The notes under the pieces: model-generated
Database searches by the model: none
What the model saw: the letters and a program-made list of their open reading frames with translations, nothing else
Told to the model about the DNA's origin: nothing
In this document: positions 1 through 9,307 of the stretch, one piece after another
How positions within the stretch are numbered: position 1 is the first letter of the stretch
How the letters are laid out: each line of letters opens with the position of its first letter
Position numbers and translations under genes: made by a program
From: SIG424 sp045546695
GTDB taxonomy: Bacteria; Bacillota; Clostridia; UBA1212; UBA1255
Direction of reading: 5' to 3'
Assembly: GCA_045546695.1 (NCBI GenBank)
Contig: JAZQDE010000023.1
Span: forward strand, 1 to 33,832
DNA: 33,832 nucleotides

Positions 1-1
1 C

Positions 2-658
2 CTGGGTAAAGGTATGCAGTTCCTTGATCTTATTCAGGAAGGTAACCTTGGTCTTCTCAAAGCTGTTGAAAAGTTTGATTACAGAAAAGGATACAAGTTC
101 AGTACGTATGCAACGTGGTGGATCAGACAAGCTATCACAAGAGCTATTGCAGACCAGGCAAGAACAATCAGAATTCCTGTTCACATGGTAGAGACGATTC
201 ATAAATTGGGCCGTGTATCAAGACAGCTTTCACAGGAATTAGGTAAAGACCCGACTCCGGACCAGATTGCTGCCGAAATGGGATTACCTGTTGAAAAAGT
301 AAGAGAAATTATGAAGATATCACAGGATCCTGTATCTTTAGAGACTCCGGTAGGCGAGGAAGAAGACAGTCATATCGGTGATTTCATTCCTGATGATGAT
401 GCTCCGGCACCGTCAGACAGCGCCGCATCTATTCTTCTCAGGGAGCAACTCATGGAAGTTCTTGAGACTCTTACGCTGAGAGAACAGAAAGTACTCAAGT
501 TACGTTTTGGTCTTGAGGATGGCAGACAGCGTACGCTTGAAGAAGTTGGACGTGAGTTCAGCGTAACTCGTGAGAGAATCAGACAGATTGAGGCAAAAGC
601 ACTCAGAAAGCTCAGACATCCGAGCAGAAGTAAGAAGCTTCGCGACTATATTGATTGA
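2..658 (+). CDS. rpoD: RNA polymerase primary sigma factor RpoD/SigA, C-terminal part (5' end outside window)
   Basis: This is the housekeeping sigma factor, which directs core RNA polymerase to -35/-10 promoters. The frame is open to the left edge, so the N-terminus lies outside the window; about 218 residues are visible. Region 2 is seen as DLIQEGNLGLLKAVEKFD followed by FSTYATWWIRQAI, the -10 recognition and melting segment. Region 3 follows (KLGRVSRQLSQELG, PTPDQIAAEMG). Region 4 carries LREQKVLKLRFGLEDG and the helix-turn-helix TLEEVGREFSVTRERIRQIE, the -35 reader. The ending KLRDYID is typical of group 1 sigma factors. The TTGACA-N17-TATAAT promoters found elsewhere in this window match its expected specificity. 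The next gene starts 22 bases downstream without a visible terminator, so co-transcription is likely. Confidence 0.97.
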   Translation: MGKGMQFLDLIQEGNLGLLKAVEKFDYRKGYKFSTYATWWIRQAITRAIADQARTIRIPVHMVETIHKLGRVSRQLSQELGKDPTPDQIAAEMGLPVEKVREIMKISQDPVSLETPVGEEEDSHIGDFIPDDDAPAPSDSAASILLREQLMEVLETLTLREQKVLKLRFGLEDGRQRTLEEVGREFSVTRERIRQIEAKALRKLRHPSRSKKLRDYID

Positions 659-680
659 TTTTAATTAGAAAGGTACATAG

Positions 681-2072
681 ATGGGCAACCTTAGTATCAG
701 TAAAAAGAATCTTATAATTTTACTTTGCTTTTTTCTTGCAATAATTATAGGAATTGTTGCTATATTTGTTGTATACAATATTACGTCAGACAAGAGCAGC
801 GCAGAGGCAAAAAATAAGCCTTTTAATATTACTGTGTCAAGCGGTGGCGATGTTACAAACAGTGTTGATATTACGTGGACTACAACTGCTTCGTCAAGAG
901 GTTCTTATGTACAGTACGTAAAGAAACAGAGTGAAAATGAATCAAAACCTGATTTTGAAAAAATTCAGTCTACATTATACGAAGGTTATATGGAAGAAAC
1001 AGACCTGATGTTTCCTGTGTCAGGTCAGGAATACGAACAGTATCCTGAAATGTCAGCTTCAAATATGGTTATTCACAGGTGCTTTATAACAGGACTTGAG
1101 GCGGATACATCATATTGGTATCGTGTCGGCGACAGGAATTCCGGTCTCTGGAGTGATGTCTACACATTTACGACTGCATACAGTACATCAGAAATGTCAG
1201 AAGATGGCTTTAACTTTTTACTTTATGCCGATTCGCAGGGATTTCTTTTTAGTGAAATGGAAGTCTGGCAGAAGGTCCTGGAGACATCCTGCAAAACATA
1301 TCCCGATGTGGATTTTATGGTTCATATGGGAGACTTTGTTGAGATAGCAAATAACGGGTTGCTTTGGCAATATGCATTGAATCTTGCTCCTGATGAGATA
1401 AGAAATAAAACTTTTTTTCCTGTTGTAGGCAATAAAGATCTGACGTTCGTTACAAAGTATTTTACCGTTGGTGCTGAATCTGACAATTATATATACAATG
1501 GCTGGTATTCATTCGATTATGAAGGAGTTCATTTTACAGTTGTAAACACAGGCGATGAAACAGATATAACGAAGCAGCAGATAAAATGGATTAAAAAGGA
1601 TCTTGCGGCGGCCAAAGATGCTTTGTGGAAGGTAGTATTGATTCACAAGGCTCCATATTCGGATGCCAATCATGCTGACGACCCGGATGTTGTATATCTT
1701 CGCCAGGAACTTATGCCACTTTTTGAAGAATACGAAGTTGATGTTGTTATTCAAGGACATGATCATTTTTATTTCAGGTCTGAGCCTGTTGAAAATGGCA
1801 ATGTGACTGAGTATACAATGCTTGAAAATAGTATTATGACAAACGTGCAAAGTCCTGTATATTTTATAAACGGTTCTGCCGGTATCAAGCAATATGACAA
1901 GACTTTCAGGGATATGACAGGGGAGATTCATACAGCATACAGAGATTTGTTGCTCTCACCATCTTTTTCGTATTGTAAAGTAGACGAGACGAAAATTATA
2001 TTCGATACGTATACAGTCAACAGGTATACTGGTGAAATGAATCTTGTAGAGTCATGGGGAATACAAAAGTAA
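681..2072 (+). CDS. Membrane-anchored calcineurin-like metallophosphoesterase with purple-acid-phosphatase-like N-terminal domain
   Basis: The 463-residue protein begins with an uncleaved-looking transmembrane segment (about residues 9-31). An Fn3-like domain follows (roughly 45-165), ending in the DTSYWYRVGD segment typical of purple acid phosphatase N-terminal domains. The metallophosphoesterase core has D184 in ADSQ, D218 in MGDF, N251 in GNKD, H322 in IHKAP, and H360/H362 in GHDHF, so the metal-binding set is essentially complete. GNKD replaces the commoner GNH[DE]. It probably hydrolyses phosphate esters outside the membrane; the substrate cannot be told. A Shine-Dalgarno AGAAAGG precedes the ATG. 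Its TAA overlaps the ATG of ribF by one base, which implies translational coupling. There is no obvious functional link to RpoD or RibF. Confidence 0.88.
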   Translation: MGNLSISKKNLIILLCFFLAIIIGIVAIFVVYNITSDKSSAEAKNKPFNITVSSGGDVTNSVDITWTTTASSRGSYVQYVKKQSENESKPDFEKIQSTLYEGYMEETDLMFPVSGQEYEQYPEMSASNMVIHRCFITGLEADTSYWYRVGDRNSGLWSDVYTFTTAYSTSEMSEDGFNFLLYADSQGFLFSEMEVWQKVLETSCKTYPDVDFMVHMGDFVEIANNGLLWQYALNLAPDEIRNKTFFPVVGNKDLTFVTKYFTVGAESDNYIYNGWYSFDYEGVHFTVVNTGDETDITKQQIKWIKKDLAAAKDALWKVVLIHKAPYSDANHADDPDVVYLRQELMPLFEEYEVDVVIQGHDHFYFRSEPVENGNVTEYTMLENSIMTNVQSPVYFINGSAGIKQYDKTFRDMTGEIHTAYRDLLLSPSFSYCKVDETKIIFDTYTVNRYTGEMNLVESWGIQK

Positions 2073-3049
2073 TGAAGGTATACTACAATAGCATTGAAAA
2101 AAATAAAAACAACAGTGATGTTTTTCGTGGTGTCGGTCTTGGTAATTTTGATGGTGTTCATTTAGGACACCGTGCAATTATCAGTACTCTCACAAAAGCT
2201 TGCCGTGAAAAAGGTTATAGTTCAATGATATATACCTTCAGAAATCATCCGAACAATATTCTTTTCGAACAGAAAACGCTGCTTATCATATCGACAGAAG
2301 CAAAAGAAATGATTATAAAATCGCTTGATGTTAATGAATTGTATTTTGCTGATTTTGATATGGACTATGCACACATGAGCCCTGAAACATTCGTGAAAAA
2401 TATTATAGTTGATGAACTCAATGCAAAGCTTGTAGTTGTCGGTTATGATTATACTTTTGGATGTTATGGACAAGGCAAAGCTGATGATCTGGTAGAATTT
2501 GGAAAGAAATATGACTTTGAGGTCATTATTGTGCCTGCTGTAAAGCACGCACTTCAGGAGACAGACGGGAGTATCACCGAGATTACGGTATCAAGCACAA
2601 TATTAAGACAGCTAATCAAAGAGGGGCGTGTCGAACAATATAAGAGCCTTACTGACAGCTATTATACGATTCCCGGACGTGTAGTATCAGGTAACCATCG
2701 TGGGGGCGGTTTTGGTTTTCCGACAGCAAATATTGTTCCAAGTAAAGAATTTGCAATTCCAAAATATGGAGTATATGCGACCCAGACACGCATCGGAACT
2801 AAAATGTACAGAAGCATTACAAATATCGGTGATAATCCGACCTTTGGTGACGTTACGCAAGCTGTCGTTGAGACACATCTTATGGATTTTCACGAATCAA
2901 TATATGGTGATGAAATTTCCGTTCATTTTCTGGAAAAAATAAGAAATGAGATAAAATTTGCATCTGTTGAGCAGTTGTTGGAGCAGATTATGAAGGATAT
3001 TAATGTAAGAGTAAAGATGGAGGATGAGTTGATTGAACATAGTTTATGA
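2072..3049 (+). CDS. ribF: Bifunctional riboflavin kinase / FAD synthetase RibF
   Basis: RibF phosphorylates riboflavin to FMN and adenylates FMN to FAD in the cytoplasm. The N-terminal nucleotidyltransferase half shows GLGNFDGVHLGH with the HxGH motif, VGYDYTFG, and the STILRQLI segment (the ISSTxIR equivalent). The C-terminal flavokinase half shows GFGFPTANI and NIGDNPTFG, then the ETHLMDF and GDEISVHFLEKIR blocks. Length from the chosen ATG is 325 residues, normal for the family. The ATG at 2072 overlaps the preceding stop (TAATG), and MKVYYNS is a typical RibF start; an in-frame ATG at 2054 is an alternative. The 3' end overlaps the next gene by 17 bases. All signature motifs are intact. 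Confidence 0.95.
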   Translation: MKVYYNSIEKNKNNSDVFRGVGLGNFDGVHLGHRAIISTLTKACREKGYSSMIYTFRNHPNNILFEQKTLLIISTEAKEMIIKSLDVNELYFADFDMDYAHMSPETFVKNIIVDELNAKLVVVGYDYTFGCYGQGKADDLVEFGKKYDFEVIIVPAVKHALQETDGSITEITVSSTILRQLIKEGRVEQYKSLTDSYYTIPGRVVSGNHRGGGFGFPTANIVPSKEFAIPKYGVYATQTRIGTKMYRSITNIGDNPTFGDVTQAVVETHLMDFHESIYGDEISVHFLEKIRNEIKFASVEQLLEQIMKDINVRVKMEDELIEHSL

Positions 3050-4322
3050 CAAAGGAAACGTCACAATTTATTATATACCGACGAGTAAATTCAAGAACAA
3101 CGTTCTTGATATATATTTTTGTGACAAACTGGATAAAAATACGGCATATATGAACGCCTTGATTCCGCGAATTTTAGAACGTGGATCTGTGAAATTCCCT
3201 ACGATGAGAAATAAATCAAGATTTCTCAAAAAAATGTACGGTACGGCTTTTTCAACAGGTGCGGACACTGCCGGTGAGATTCATCTTACGAATTTCGTAC
3301 TTGATTACGTTGATTCGAGATATATACGTTCAGAAGATGGAGACAGTGATTTTGAATCTGTACTTTTTGATTTTGTTATCGATCAGATAACAAATCCTGT
3401 GACTCAGGATTATGACGGTATTACAGGATTTAATGAAGAGTATTTTTACCAGGAAGTACAAAGACAGAATGAGCAGATTGCAAATATTATAAATGATAAG
3501 CAGTCATATGCGTACAATTGTCTAATAGAATCAATGTGCGCAGATGAATCGTACAGTGTTTACTATCTTGGAAGCATTGAAGACTCAAAGGATCTGACAC
3601 CACAGAAATTATATGAGTATTATAAGAATCATTATCTGAAAAATTACTCTGTGAAAATCTTTTATTCTTCAAGTTCGTCACCGGATAAGCTGATAGAAGC
3701 AATAAGTAAATCCGACGTTTTCACAGGTGAAAAGGTAAAAGCTACGACTGTAGGATATAAAGAAGTACATGAGTGTGAAGCAAAGGAAGTTATAAAGGCT
3801 ATGGACGTTACGCAAGGCAAGCTTGTGATGGGATACAGAACAAACGTTGCACCTGACAGCGATGATTACTATGCGTTGATGGTAACAAATGGAATCTTCG
3901 GCAGCGGAACACAGTCAAAGCTTTTCAGGAATGTCCGTGAGAAAAACAGCCTGGCATATTATGCATATTCATCTACCAGAAGATGTAAAGGTCTTATGAT
4001 TGTTTCTTCCGGCATTGATATTTCCAAAAAAGATGCGGCTGCTGAGGTTATTGGAATTCAGCTTGAGGACATTAAAGCCGGAAAAATATCTGATGAAGAG
4101 ATGAAGGCAGCGAAAAACGGACTCAGAAACGTACTCAACTCTCAGTATGACACGCAGTATAGCCTGATTGATTTTTATCTTGCTCAGTCATTTTTTGATA
4201 TTAAAATACTTGAGCCGGACGAATACAAAGAACGTATTGAAAAAGTTACCAAAGAAGATTGCGCGAAAATAGCAAATAGAATAAAACTTGACACTGTCTT
4301 CTTTTTGACAGCCAAAGAATAA
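3033..4322 (+). CDS. yfmF: M16-family peptidase-like protein, catalytically degenerate partner (YmfF/YfmF type)
   Basis: This 429-residue M16-family protein matches the clostridial YmfF type, annotated as EF-P 5-aminopentanol modification-associated YfmF. The position normally occupied by the HxxEH zinc motif reads PRILERG, so the metal site is missing and the protein is probably a non-catalytic subunit. The C-terminal half retains the M16 fold signature, including GIFGSGTQSKLFRNVREKNSLAYYA and an Arg/Tyr-containing substrate-binding region. The start is TTG at 3033, inside ribF, preceded by GGAGGA eight bases upstream; this gives a normal N-terminus. The zinc-bearing paralogue follows 11 bases after the stop. 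M16 proteins often work as inactive/active pairs, so a heterodimer is likely. The EF-P link is by family name only. Confidence 0.88.
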   Translation: MNIVYDKGNVTIYYIPTSKFKNNVLDIYFCDKLDKNTAYMNALIPRILERGSVKFPTMRNKSRFLKKMYGTAFSTGADTAGEIHLTNFVLDYVDSRYIRSEDGDSDFESVLFDFVIDQITNPVTQDYDGITGFNEEYFYQEVQRQNEQIANIINDKQSYAYNCLIESMCADESYSVYYLGSIEDSKDLTPQKLYEYYKNHYLKNYSVKIFYSSSSSPDKLIEAISKSDVFTGEKVKATTVGYKEVHECEAKEVIKAMDVTQGKLVMGYRTNVAPDSDDYYALMVTNGIFGSGTQSKLFRNVREKNSLAYYAYSSTRRCKGLMIVSSGIDISKKDAAAEVIGIQLEDIKAGKISDEEMKAAKNGLRNVLNSQYDTQYSLIDFYLAQSFFDIKILEPDEYKERIEKVTKEDCAKIANRIKLDTVFFLTAKE

Positions 4323-4333
4323 AGGAGGACAAT

Positions 4334-5614
4334 ATGGATAAAAAATTCTATTCACAGGTTAATGAAACAATATACGAATATGATCACGCCTCCGGTTTGC
4401 ACGTTCAGATTATTCCAAAAGAAGGTTATAACAAAAAATTTGCAATCTTGACTGTTGATTTTGGTTCGGTAAACACAGAATTTATTCTTCCCGGTGAAAA
4501 TGAAGTCACAAAAGTGCCGGGTGGCATTGCACATTTTCTTGAACATAAGCTCTTTGAACAGAAGGACGCTGATATTCTTGAGCAGTTTGCACGCCTCGGT
4601 GCATCAGCGAATGCTGCAACAAGTTTCTCAAGAACATACTATTATTTCACAGCGACGGAAAATTTTGAGGAATGTTTCGATCTGCTTTTATATTTTGTGT
4701 TCAATCCGTATCTGACTAAGGAAAACGTAGAGAAGGAAAAGGGAATTATTACCCAGGAAATAAACATGTATCTGGATAATCCTTACTTTATTTCTTCCAT
4801 GAATTTACAAAGGGCAATCTATCATAATAATCCAATCAGGAATGATATTGCCGGCACTTGCGAGGACGTAATGTCGATTGATGTTGACGTGTTAAAAAAG
4901 GTTTATAACGCTTTTTATACGCCCTCAAATATGTCACTCGTTGTAGTAGGTGATGTTAATCCGGACAATATTACGCCTGCTGTTGACAAGGCTTTTAATC
5001 ATATCAAGAAGGTTGACCTTCCAAAACGTGTATCATGGAATGAGCCGTATTGCCTTAACGAAGCACGTGTTGAGGAGAAAATGCCCGTTGCCATGCCGAT
5101 TTTCTGCATTGGATTTAAGGATGATAACGAAAAGTATATTGGAAACGAGAGAGTTCGTCGTGAGATGGCAGGCGGGATTCTGTCAAATATGCTTTTTGGA
5201 CCAACATCAGAATTTTATGAAAAAATGTATAATAAAGGCATAATAAATCAATCGTTTTATGCGGGATATGATATCGAACGCGACTTTGCATTTTTCACAA
5301 TGGGCGGAGAGTCAGAACACGTAGATGAGCTGATAGACGAGATAAAAAAATATATCACGCAACTTGATGAAAACGGACTTGATGAAGAAGAGTTTCTTAT
5401 GATAAGAAACAGCACGGAAGGTGAGATGATCAGGGCTTTCAATTCTCCTGAATCGATAGGAAAAATATTCGGAAGATGCTATCTGCAGGGAATCAGCGGA
5501 TTTGACTATTTCCTTGCGTGTGGTACAATAACTTTTCAGGAAGTTGTCGATGTTTTTAAGAGTGTTTTACTTGGCGACATGGCAGTATCAGTAGTTAACA
5601 AACGGGAGGAATAA
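4334..5614 (+). CDS. yfmH: M16-family zinc metallopeptidase, catalytic partner (YmfH/YfmH type)
   Basis: This 426-residue M16 peptidase keeps the inverted zinc motif HFLEH (H67, E70, H71). It also keeps the downstream EKEKGIITQEI glutamate segment (about residues 133-143) that supplies the third ligand. The second half contains GGILSNMLFGPTSEFYEKMYNKGII, the usual C-domain signature. The family is annotated as EF-P 5-aminopentanol modification-associated YfmH, although the exact substrate is unclear; a peptide-processing role is what the motif supports. A strong Shine-Dalgarno AAAGGAGG lies just ahead of the ATG. It sits directly behind the HxxEH-less paralogue and two bases ahead of lgt, so all three are surely one transcript. 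Confidence 0.93.
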   Translation: MDKKFYSQVNETIYEYDHASGLHVQIIPKEGYNKKFAILTVDFGSVNTEFILPGENEVTKVPGGIAHFLEHKLFEQKDADILEQFARLGASANAATSFSRTYYYFTATENFEECFDLLLYFVFNPYLTKENVEKEKGIITQEINMYLDNPYFISSMNLQRAIYHNNPIRNDIAGTCEDVMSIDVDVLKKVYNAFYTPSNMSLVVVGDVNPDNITPAVDKAFNHIKKVDLPKRVSWNEPYCLNEARVEEKMPVAMPIFCIGFKDDNEKYIGNERVRREMAGGILSNMLFGPTSEFYEKMYNKGIINQSFYAGYDIERDFAFFTMGGESEHVDELIDEIKKYITQLDENGLDEEEFLMIRNSTEGEMIRAFNSPESIGKIFGRCYLQGISGFDYFLACGTITFQEVVDVFKSVLLGDMAVSVVNKREE

Positions 5615-5616
5615 AG

Positions 5617-6660
5617 ATGTTTACCCATATTATGACAGGTGAATCATGGATATCATTTCCTAATTTATTACCAAATACAGGTTTAAAATTCAATTTAGAC
5701 AGTACTGCTTTTACGATTGGAAGTTTTGAAGTAAAGTGGTATGGAATAATGCTGTGTCTTGGTATTCTTGCATGTCTGATTCTCGGCATGACTACGTGCA
5801 AAAAATACGATATCAAGCAAGATGACGTGCTCGACTATGTGTTGTTTGCTCTTCCGTCTGCAATTGTCGGTGCCAGATTGTATTACGTTATTTTCAATTT
5901 TTCATTATATAAAAACGACCTTTCTTCAATATTTGATGTAAGAAGCGGCGGCCTTGCAATTTACGGCGGCATTATAGGTGCTGTGATTGCCTTGATATGT
6001 GTTTCCTTATATAAGAAACATAAGTTCCTTAAAATAATTGATTTCGGTATTATATTTATCCCGCTCGGACAAGCAATCGGTCGCTGGGGCAACTTTTTCA
6101 ATCAGGAAGCATATGGTTCTGTTACAAAAATGCCATGGGGAATGACAGGCAGTGTTATTGAAAAAGAAGTTGTTGCGGCAGGTTATGATGCCGGCTCGCT
6201 TGTTCATCCGACATTTTTATACGAATCACTCTGGTGTTTTGCGTTATTTGCATTTTTATTTGTATATAGTAGAAAATGGAAAAAATCACATGGTGAATGT
6301 CTTGCGCTTTATATGATTCTTTACGGAATTGAGAGAGCTATTGTTGAAGGACTTCGTACCGACAGCTTGTACATAGGCAATACAGATATACGTGTTTCAC
6401 AGCTTCTGTCAGTTGTACTTGTTATTTTTGGTATTACGTTCTTTATCGATTCACGCAGAAGATATAAAAAAGAACAGCTCGATCAGGCGACAGAAGAAGA
6501 AACAAGCAGTGGACTCGCTTCTGTAATAGAAAGGTATGATGCTGCACTTTCTGAAGATAAAGCAGGTGCAGAGGAAGCGGAGTTTATGGCGAATCAAAGT
6601 GATGAGATTCAGGCGTATGATGATATAAACGTTACAGATGAGGACAGCAAGCAGTCGTAA
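5617..6660 (+). CDS. lgt: Prolipoprotein diacylglyceryl transferase Lgt
   Basis: Lgt transfers diacylglycerol from phosphatidylglycerol to the lipobox cysteine of prelipoproteins, the first step of lipoprotein maturation in the membrane. The sequence shows the family signature GRWGNFFNQE (R156), the RSGGLAIYGG motif, HPTFLYES, and the late VEGLRTDSL segment. About seven hydrophobic helices are visible. The protein is 347 residues, longer than many Lgt proteins, because of a hydrophilic acidic C-terminal tail of about 60 residues (EEETSS to EDSKQS) that probably lies in the cytoplasm. The Shine-Dalgarno GGGAGGA precedes the ATG. Clients in this window include the lipoproteins at 7966 and 22648. 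The 3' end overlaps rodA by 23 bases. Confidence 0.96.
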   Translation: MFTHIMTGESWISFPNLLPNTGLKFNLDSTAFTIGSFEVKWYGIMLCLGILACLILGMTTCKKYDIKQDDVLDYVLFALPSAIVGARLYYVIFNFSLYKNDLSSIFDVRSGGLAIYGGIIGAVIALICVSLYKKHKFLKIIDFGIIFIPLGQAIGRWGNFFNQEAYGSVTKMPWGMTGSVIEKEVVAAGYDAGSLVHPTFLYESLWCFALFAFLFVYSRKWKKSHGECLALYMILYGIERAIVEGLRTDSLYIGNTDIRVSQLLSVVLVIFGITFFIDSRRRYKKEQLDQATEEETSSGLASVIERYDAALSEDKAGAEEAEFMANQSDEIQAYDDINVTDEDSKQS

Positions 6661-7810
6661 CAGAATAAAAATATCAGTCAGGGACAGACTCGATAAGGGT
6701 GATGAGATAAATTTCCTGAGAGATTTTGACTATCTCCTTATGGGGGTTGTTTTTGCGATATCTATTATTGGTCTTGTTATGCTAGCAAGTGCCAGCGAAA
6801 ATATGTATCAGGACAAGGGCGCTACGGCGATGATAGTCCAGATTGTGGGTCTTGTCATTGGATTTTCCTGTGCGATGGTTATGGCGTATATGGACTATTA
6901 TTTGTTCAGATTGTTTTGTTTCCCGTTTTATCTTGCAAACGTTTTCCTGATGCTTCTCGTTTTTACTCCTCTTAGTGCCGGTGAGCAAGGCGGAAGTAAT
7001 GCTTGGCTTGATCTGGGTGTTACAACATATCAGCCATCAGAACTTATGAAACTTGCAATGCTACTAATGATAGCAAAAATACTTGAAAAATCGCAGAAAA
7101 ACGGATTTGAGTTTAAAACTTATGTACAAATAATTGCGACATTTGCCTTTCCTTTAGGGCTGGTTCTGCTACAGAAAGATATGGGACAGGCAATGGTTTT
7201 CGTGTTCTCATTTCTTGTTGCTGTTTTCATCGGTAAAATGCCATGGAAATATATTCTTATTACGGTTGCCGGTGGCGGTGCTGCAATTCCGTTTGTCTGG
7301 AAGTTTGCAATGAACGACACAAGACGAGAACGATTTCTGGCATTTCTGGATCCGGAAAAATACGCCGATTACTCATATCAGCAACAACAATGTGTTACAG
7401 CAATCGGCTCCGGGGGACTTGTCGGACAAGGAGTCGGAAATGGTGAAATGAACAACGCAAAAATGATTCCTGTAAAGCTTTCAGATTCTATTTTTGCCGT
7501 TATGGGTGAGGAAATAGGATTTATAGGTTGTTTTCTCGTTATTTTGCTTTTTGCGATAATGTTGCTACGCATGCTCAGCGTGTCAAATCGTGCAAGAGAA
7601 CCGTTTGGTCAGATTGTTGCCGCCGGCATTCTTGCGATGTTTACTTTTAATATTTTTGAGAATATTGGAATGAATCTCGGTATAATGCCGATTACAGGTT
7701 TACCGCTTCCGTTCATCAGTAAAGGAGGAAGTGCAATAGTCACAAGTTATTTTTGTATTGGTGTACTTCTGAGTATATCAATAAGAAAGAAAAATGAGAG
7801 TTTTTTCTGA
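6638..7810 (+). CDS. rodA: FtsW/RodA/SpoVE-family peptidoglycan glycosyltransferase, most like RodA
   Basis: This 390-residue SEDS-family protein polymerises lipid II glycan strands. About ten hydrophobic segments are visible. Family landmarks are YQPSELMKLAM, LVLLQKDMGQA, SGGLVGQGVGNG, MGEEIGFIG and NLGIMPITGLPLPFISKGGS. The final signature has Lys where most members have Tyr (LPFISYGGS). The MPITGLPLPFI wording and the length favour RodA over FtsW or SpoVE, but assignment within the family is not certain. The ATG at 6638 lies inside the end of lgt; no later in-frame start is credible before the first helix. It is the last gene of the block that runs from rpoD. No clear T-run terminator follows, and a new promoter starts 75 bases downstream. 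Confidence 0.87.
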   Translation: MRTASSRNRIKISVRDRLDKGDEINFLRDFDYLLMGVVFAISIIGLVMLASASENMYQDKGATAMIVQIVGLVIGFSCAMVMAYMDYYLFRLFCFPFYLANVFLMLLVFTPLSAGEQGGSNAWLDLGVTTYQPSELMKLAMLLMIAKILEKSQKNGFEFKTYVQIIATFAFPLGLVLLQKDMGQAMVFVFSFLVAVFIGKMPWKYILITVAGGGAAIPFVWKFAMNDTRRERFLAFLDPEKYADYSYQQQQCVTAIGSGGLVGQGVGNGEMNNAKMIPVKLSDSIFAVMGEEIGFIGCFLVILLFAIMLLRMLSVSNRAREPFGQIVAAGILAMFTFNIFENIGMNLGIMPITGLPLPFISKGGSAIVTSYFCIGVLLSISIRKKNESFF

Positions 7811-7885
7811 AAAAATGCCATTATATAGGGGCTTAAAGGCTCTTTGTGTACATCATATGGTTGTTTGTAAAAAAGAAAAATTTGG

Positions 7886-7914
7886 TTGACATCTGCCTTG
7901 TTAACAATTATACT
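7886..7914 (+). promoter_or_regulatory. Sigma-A-type promoter for the DUF6273 lipoprotein gene
   Basis: TTGACA (7886-7891), a 17-base spacer, then TATACT (7909-7914). It lies 51 bases ahead of the start codon of the lipoprotein gene. The -35 box is perfect and the -10 box has one difference from consensus. Confidence 0.85.
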
Positions 7915-7965
7915 CTAATTTGTATTTGTAGTTTGATATCTTAATGCGAAAGGATATTTAATATA

Positions 7966-9282
7966 ATGTTACGTAGAAAATCTATTTTATTACTTTTAGT
8001 GACTGTCTTATTGGTTCCGGTACTACTGACAGGTTGTCTTGTTACGGATTTTGGTGAGAGTGACTGGACTGCGACAGGCGGAGATCCTGCGTTTTCTGCA
8101 CAGGAAAAGGTACCTGAAGACCAGCTTGTATCATTTGGTACATATCCACAATCTCTTGCTGATGGATCTATTTCTTCTATAATCGGATCAAAGGTTATTA
8201 TTGATGAAGCTACCGGTTTGTGGACAGTTTATAACGTTTCAACATCTGTTGACAAGGCAGGCAAGAAGCATTCCGATTCTGATTCAGACAAGTCATGCTG
8301 GGGTCTCAGATATGTTCGTGCAGCTGAGCTCGACAACGAAGATGAATATACGTACAACAAATCTTTTGATGGCACTTCAAAGATTCTCACAGAAGAACAA
8401 TACAATGCCTTAGATAAAGATATCAAAAACAACTATGTAGAAGATAAAAACTACTACCTTGGATGGATGGGTGAAGACGGCCTTGTTCACAAGACATACA
8501 GTGGCGCGTATTCTTCATATGACGTTCAGACAGGATATTATGATTATTATACATATGAGATAGACAGCATTCATGATAATGAAGATGCAGCAATCGAAGG
8601 CAAAGAGACAGAGACGAGAACTATCGGTGATATTTCATACTTCGCTCAGTCAAATGGTTCATATTATCTTGTAGAGCCAATTAAATGGATTGTTCTTGAA
8701 GAGACAGATTCAGAATATTTACTTATTACTGCAGACGTTATTGATTCAGGAAGACCATTCAATGATCTCTTCGTTAACAACAAGTGGGACGAATCATCAA
8801 TAAGAGACTGGCTCAACGGCACAGATGAGTATGATGATGAGACCGGTTCTAAATATCCCGGCACATGGAACTTCTACGACAAAGCATTTACAGAAGAAGA
8901 CGCTTCATCCCTGATTGCAACAACAAATAAAAATTCTGCAAATGATAAGTATGGTGCGGCCGGATGTGCTGATACTGAAGACAAAGTATACTTACTTTCT
9001 GCAGACGAATTTGCTAAATATTTCATCACACCCACAGATGGCGCTGATACTGCCAAAACATTGTATCCGATGGGATTTGCTTCTCAGTACGCAGTAAAGA
9101 GAGGCGCTACAGTAGGTAAACATGGCGAGGCATCATGGTGGCTTCGTTCAACAGGTGCAGACACATTCATTCTTGCAGTGAACCGCGCCGGTGTTGTTGG
9201 CGAAGGTGGTTACTCAATTGTTGATACAGATATCGGTATCAGACCTGTTATCAGAGTATCAAAAGATGCCATTGACAAATAA
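7966..9282 (+). CDS. DUF6273-containing surface lipoprotein
   Basis: This 438-residue protein starts with a lipoprotein signal peptide (MLRRKS, a hydrophobic run, then the lipobox LLTGC with Cys24 as the expected lipidated residue). The mature region is acidic and rich in Asp, Tyr and Ser. Its C-terminal half matches DUF6273, a C-type-lectin-like or sulfatase-modifying-factor-like module common in gut Clostridia: PIKWIVLEE, the DWLNG segment, YLLSADEF, the WWLRSTG motif and GIRPVIRVS at the end. These domains are usually extracellular; a binding role is plausible but not shown. Its own sigma-A promoter lies upstream, and an AAAGGA sits about 13 bases before the ATG. Only a short gap separates it from the carboxypeptidase gene, so the two may be co-transcribed. 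Confidence 0.85.
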   Translation: MLRRKSILLLLVTVLLVPVLLTGCLVTDFGESDWTATGGDPAFSAQEKVPEDQLVSFGTYPQSLADGSISSIIGSKVIIDEATGLWTVYNVSTSVDKAGKKHSDSDSDKSCWGLRYVRAAELDNEDEYTYNKSFDGTSKILTEEQYNALDKDIKNNYVEDKNYYLGWMGEDGLVHKTYSGAYSSYDVQTGYYDYYTYEIDSIHDNEDAAIEGKETETRTIGDISYFAQSNGSYYLVEPIKWIVLEETDSEYLLITADVIDSGRPFNDLFVNNKWDESSIRDWLNGTDEYDDETGSKYPGTWNFYDKAFTEEDASSLIATTNKNSANDKYGAAGCADTEDKVYLLSADEFAKYFITPTDGADTAKTLYPMGFASQYAVKRGATVGKHGEASWWLRSTGADTFILAVNRAGVVGEGGYSIVDTDIGIRPVIRVSKDAIDK

Positions 9283-9307
9283 TTTTGAGTTTTATTGATT
9301 GCTACAT

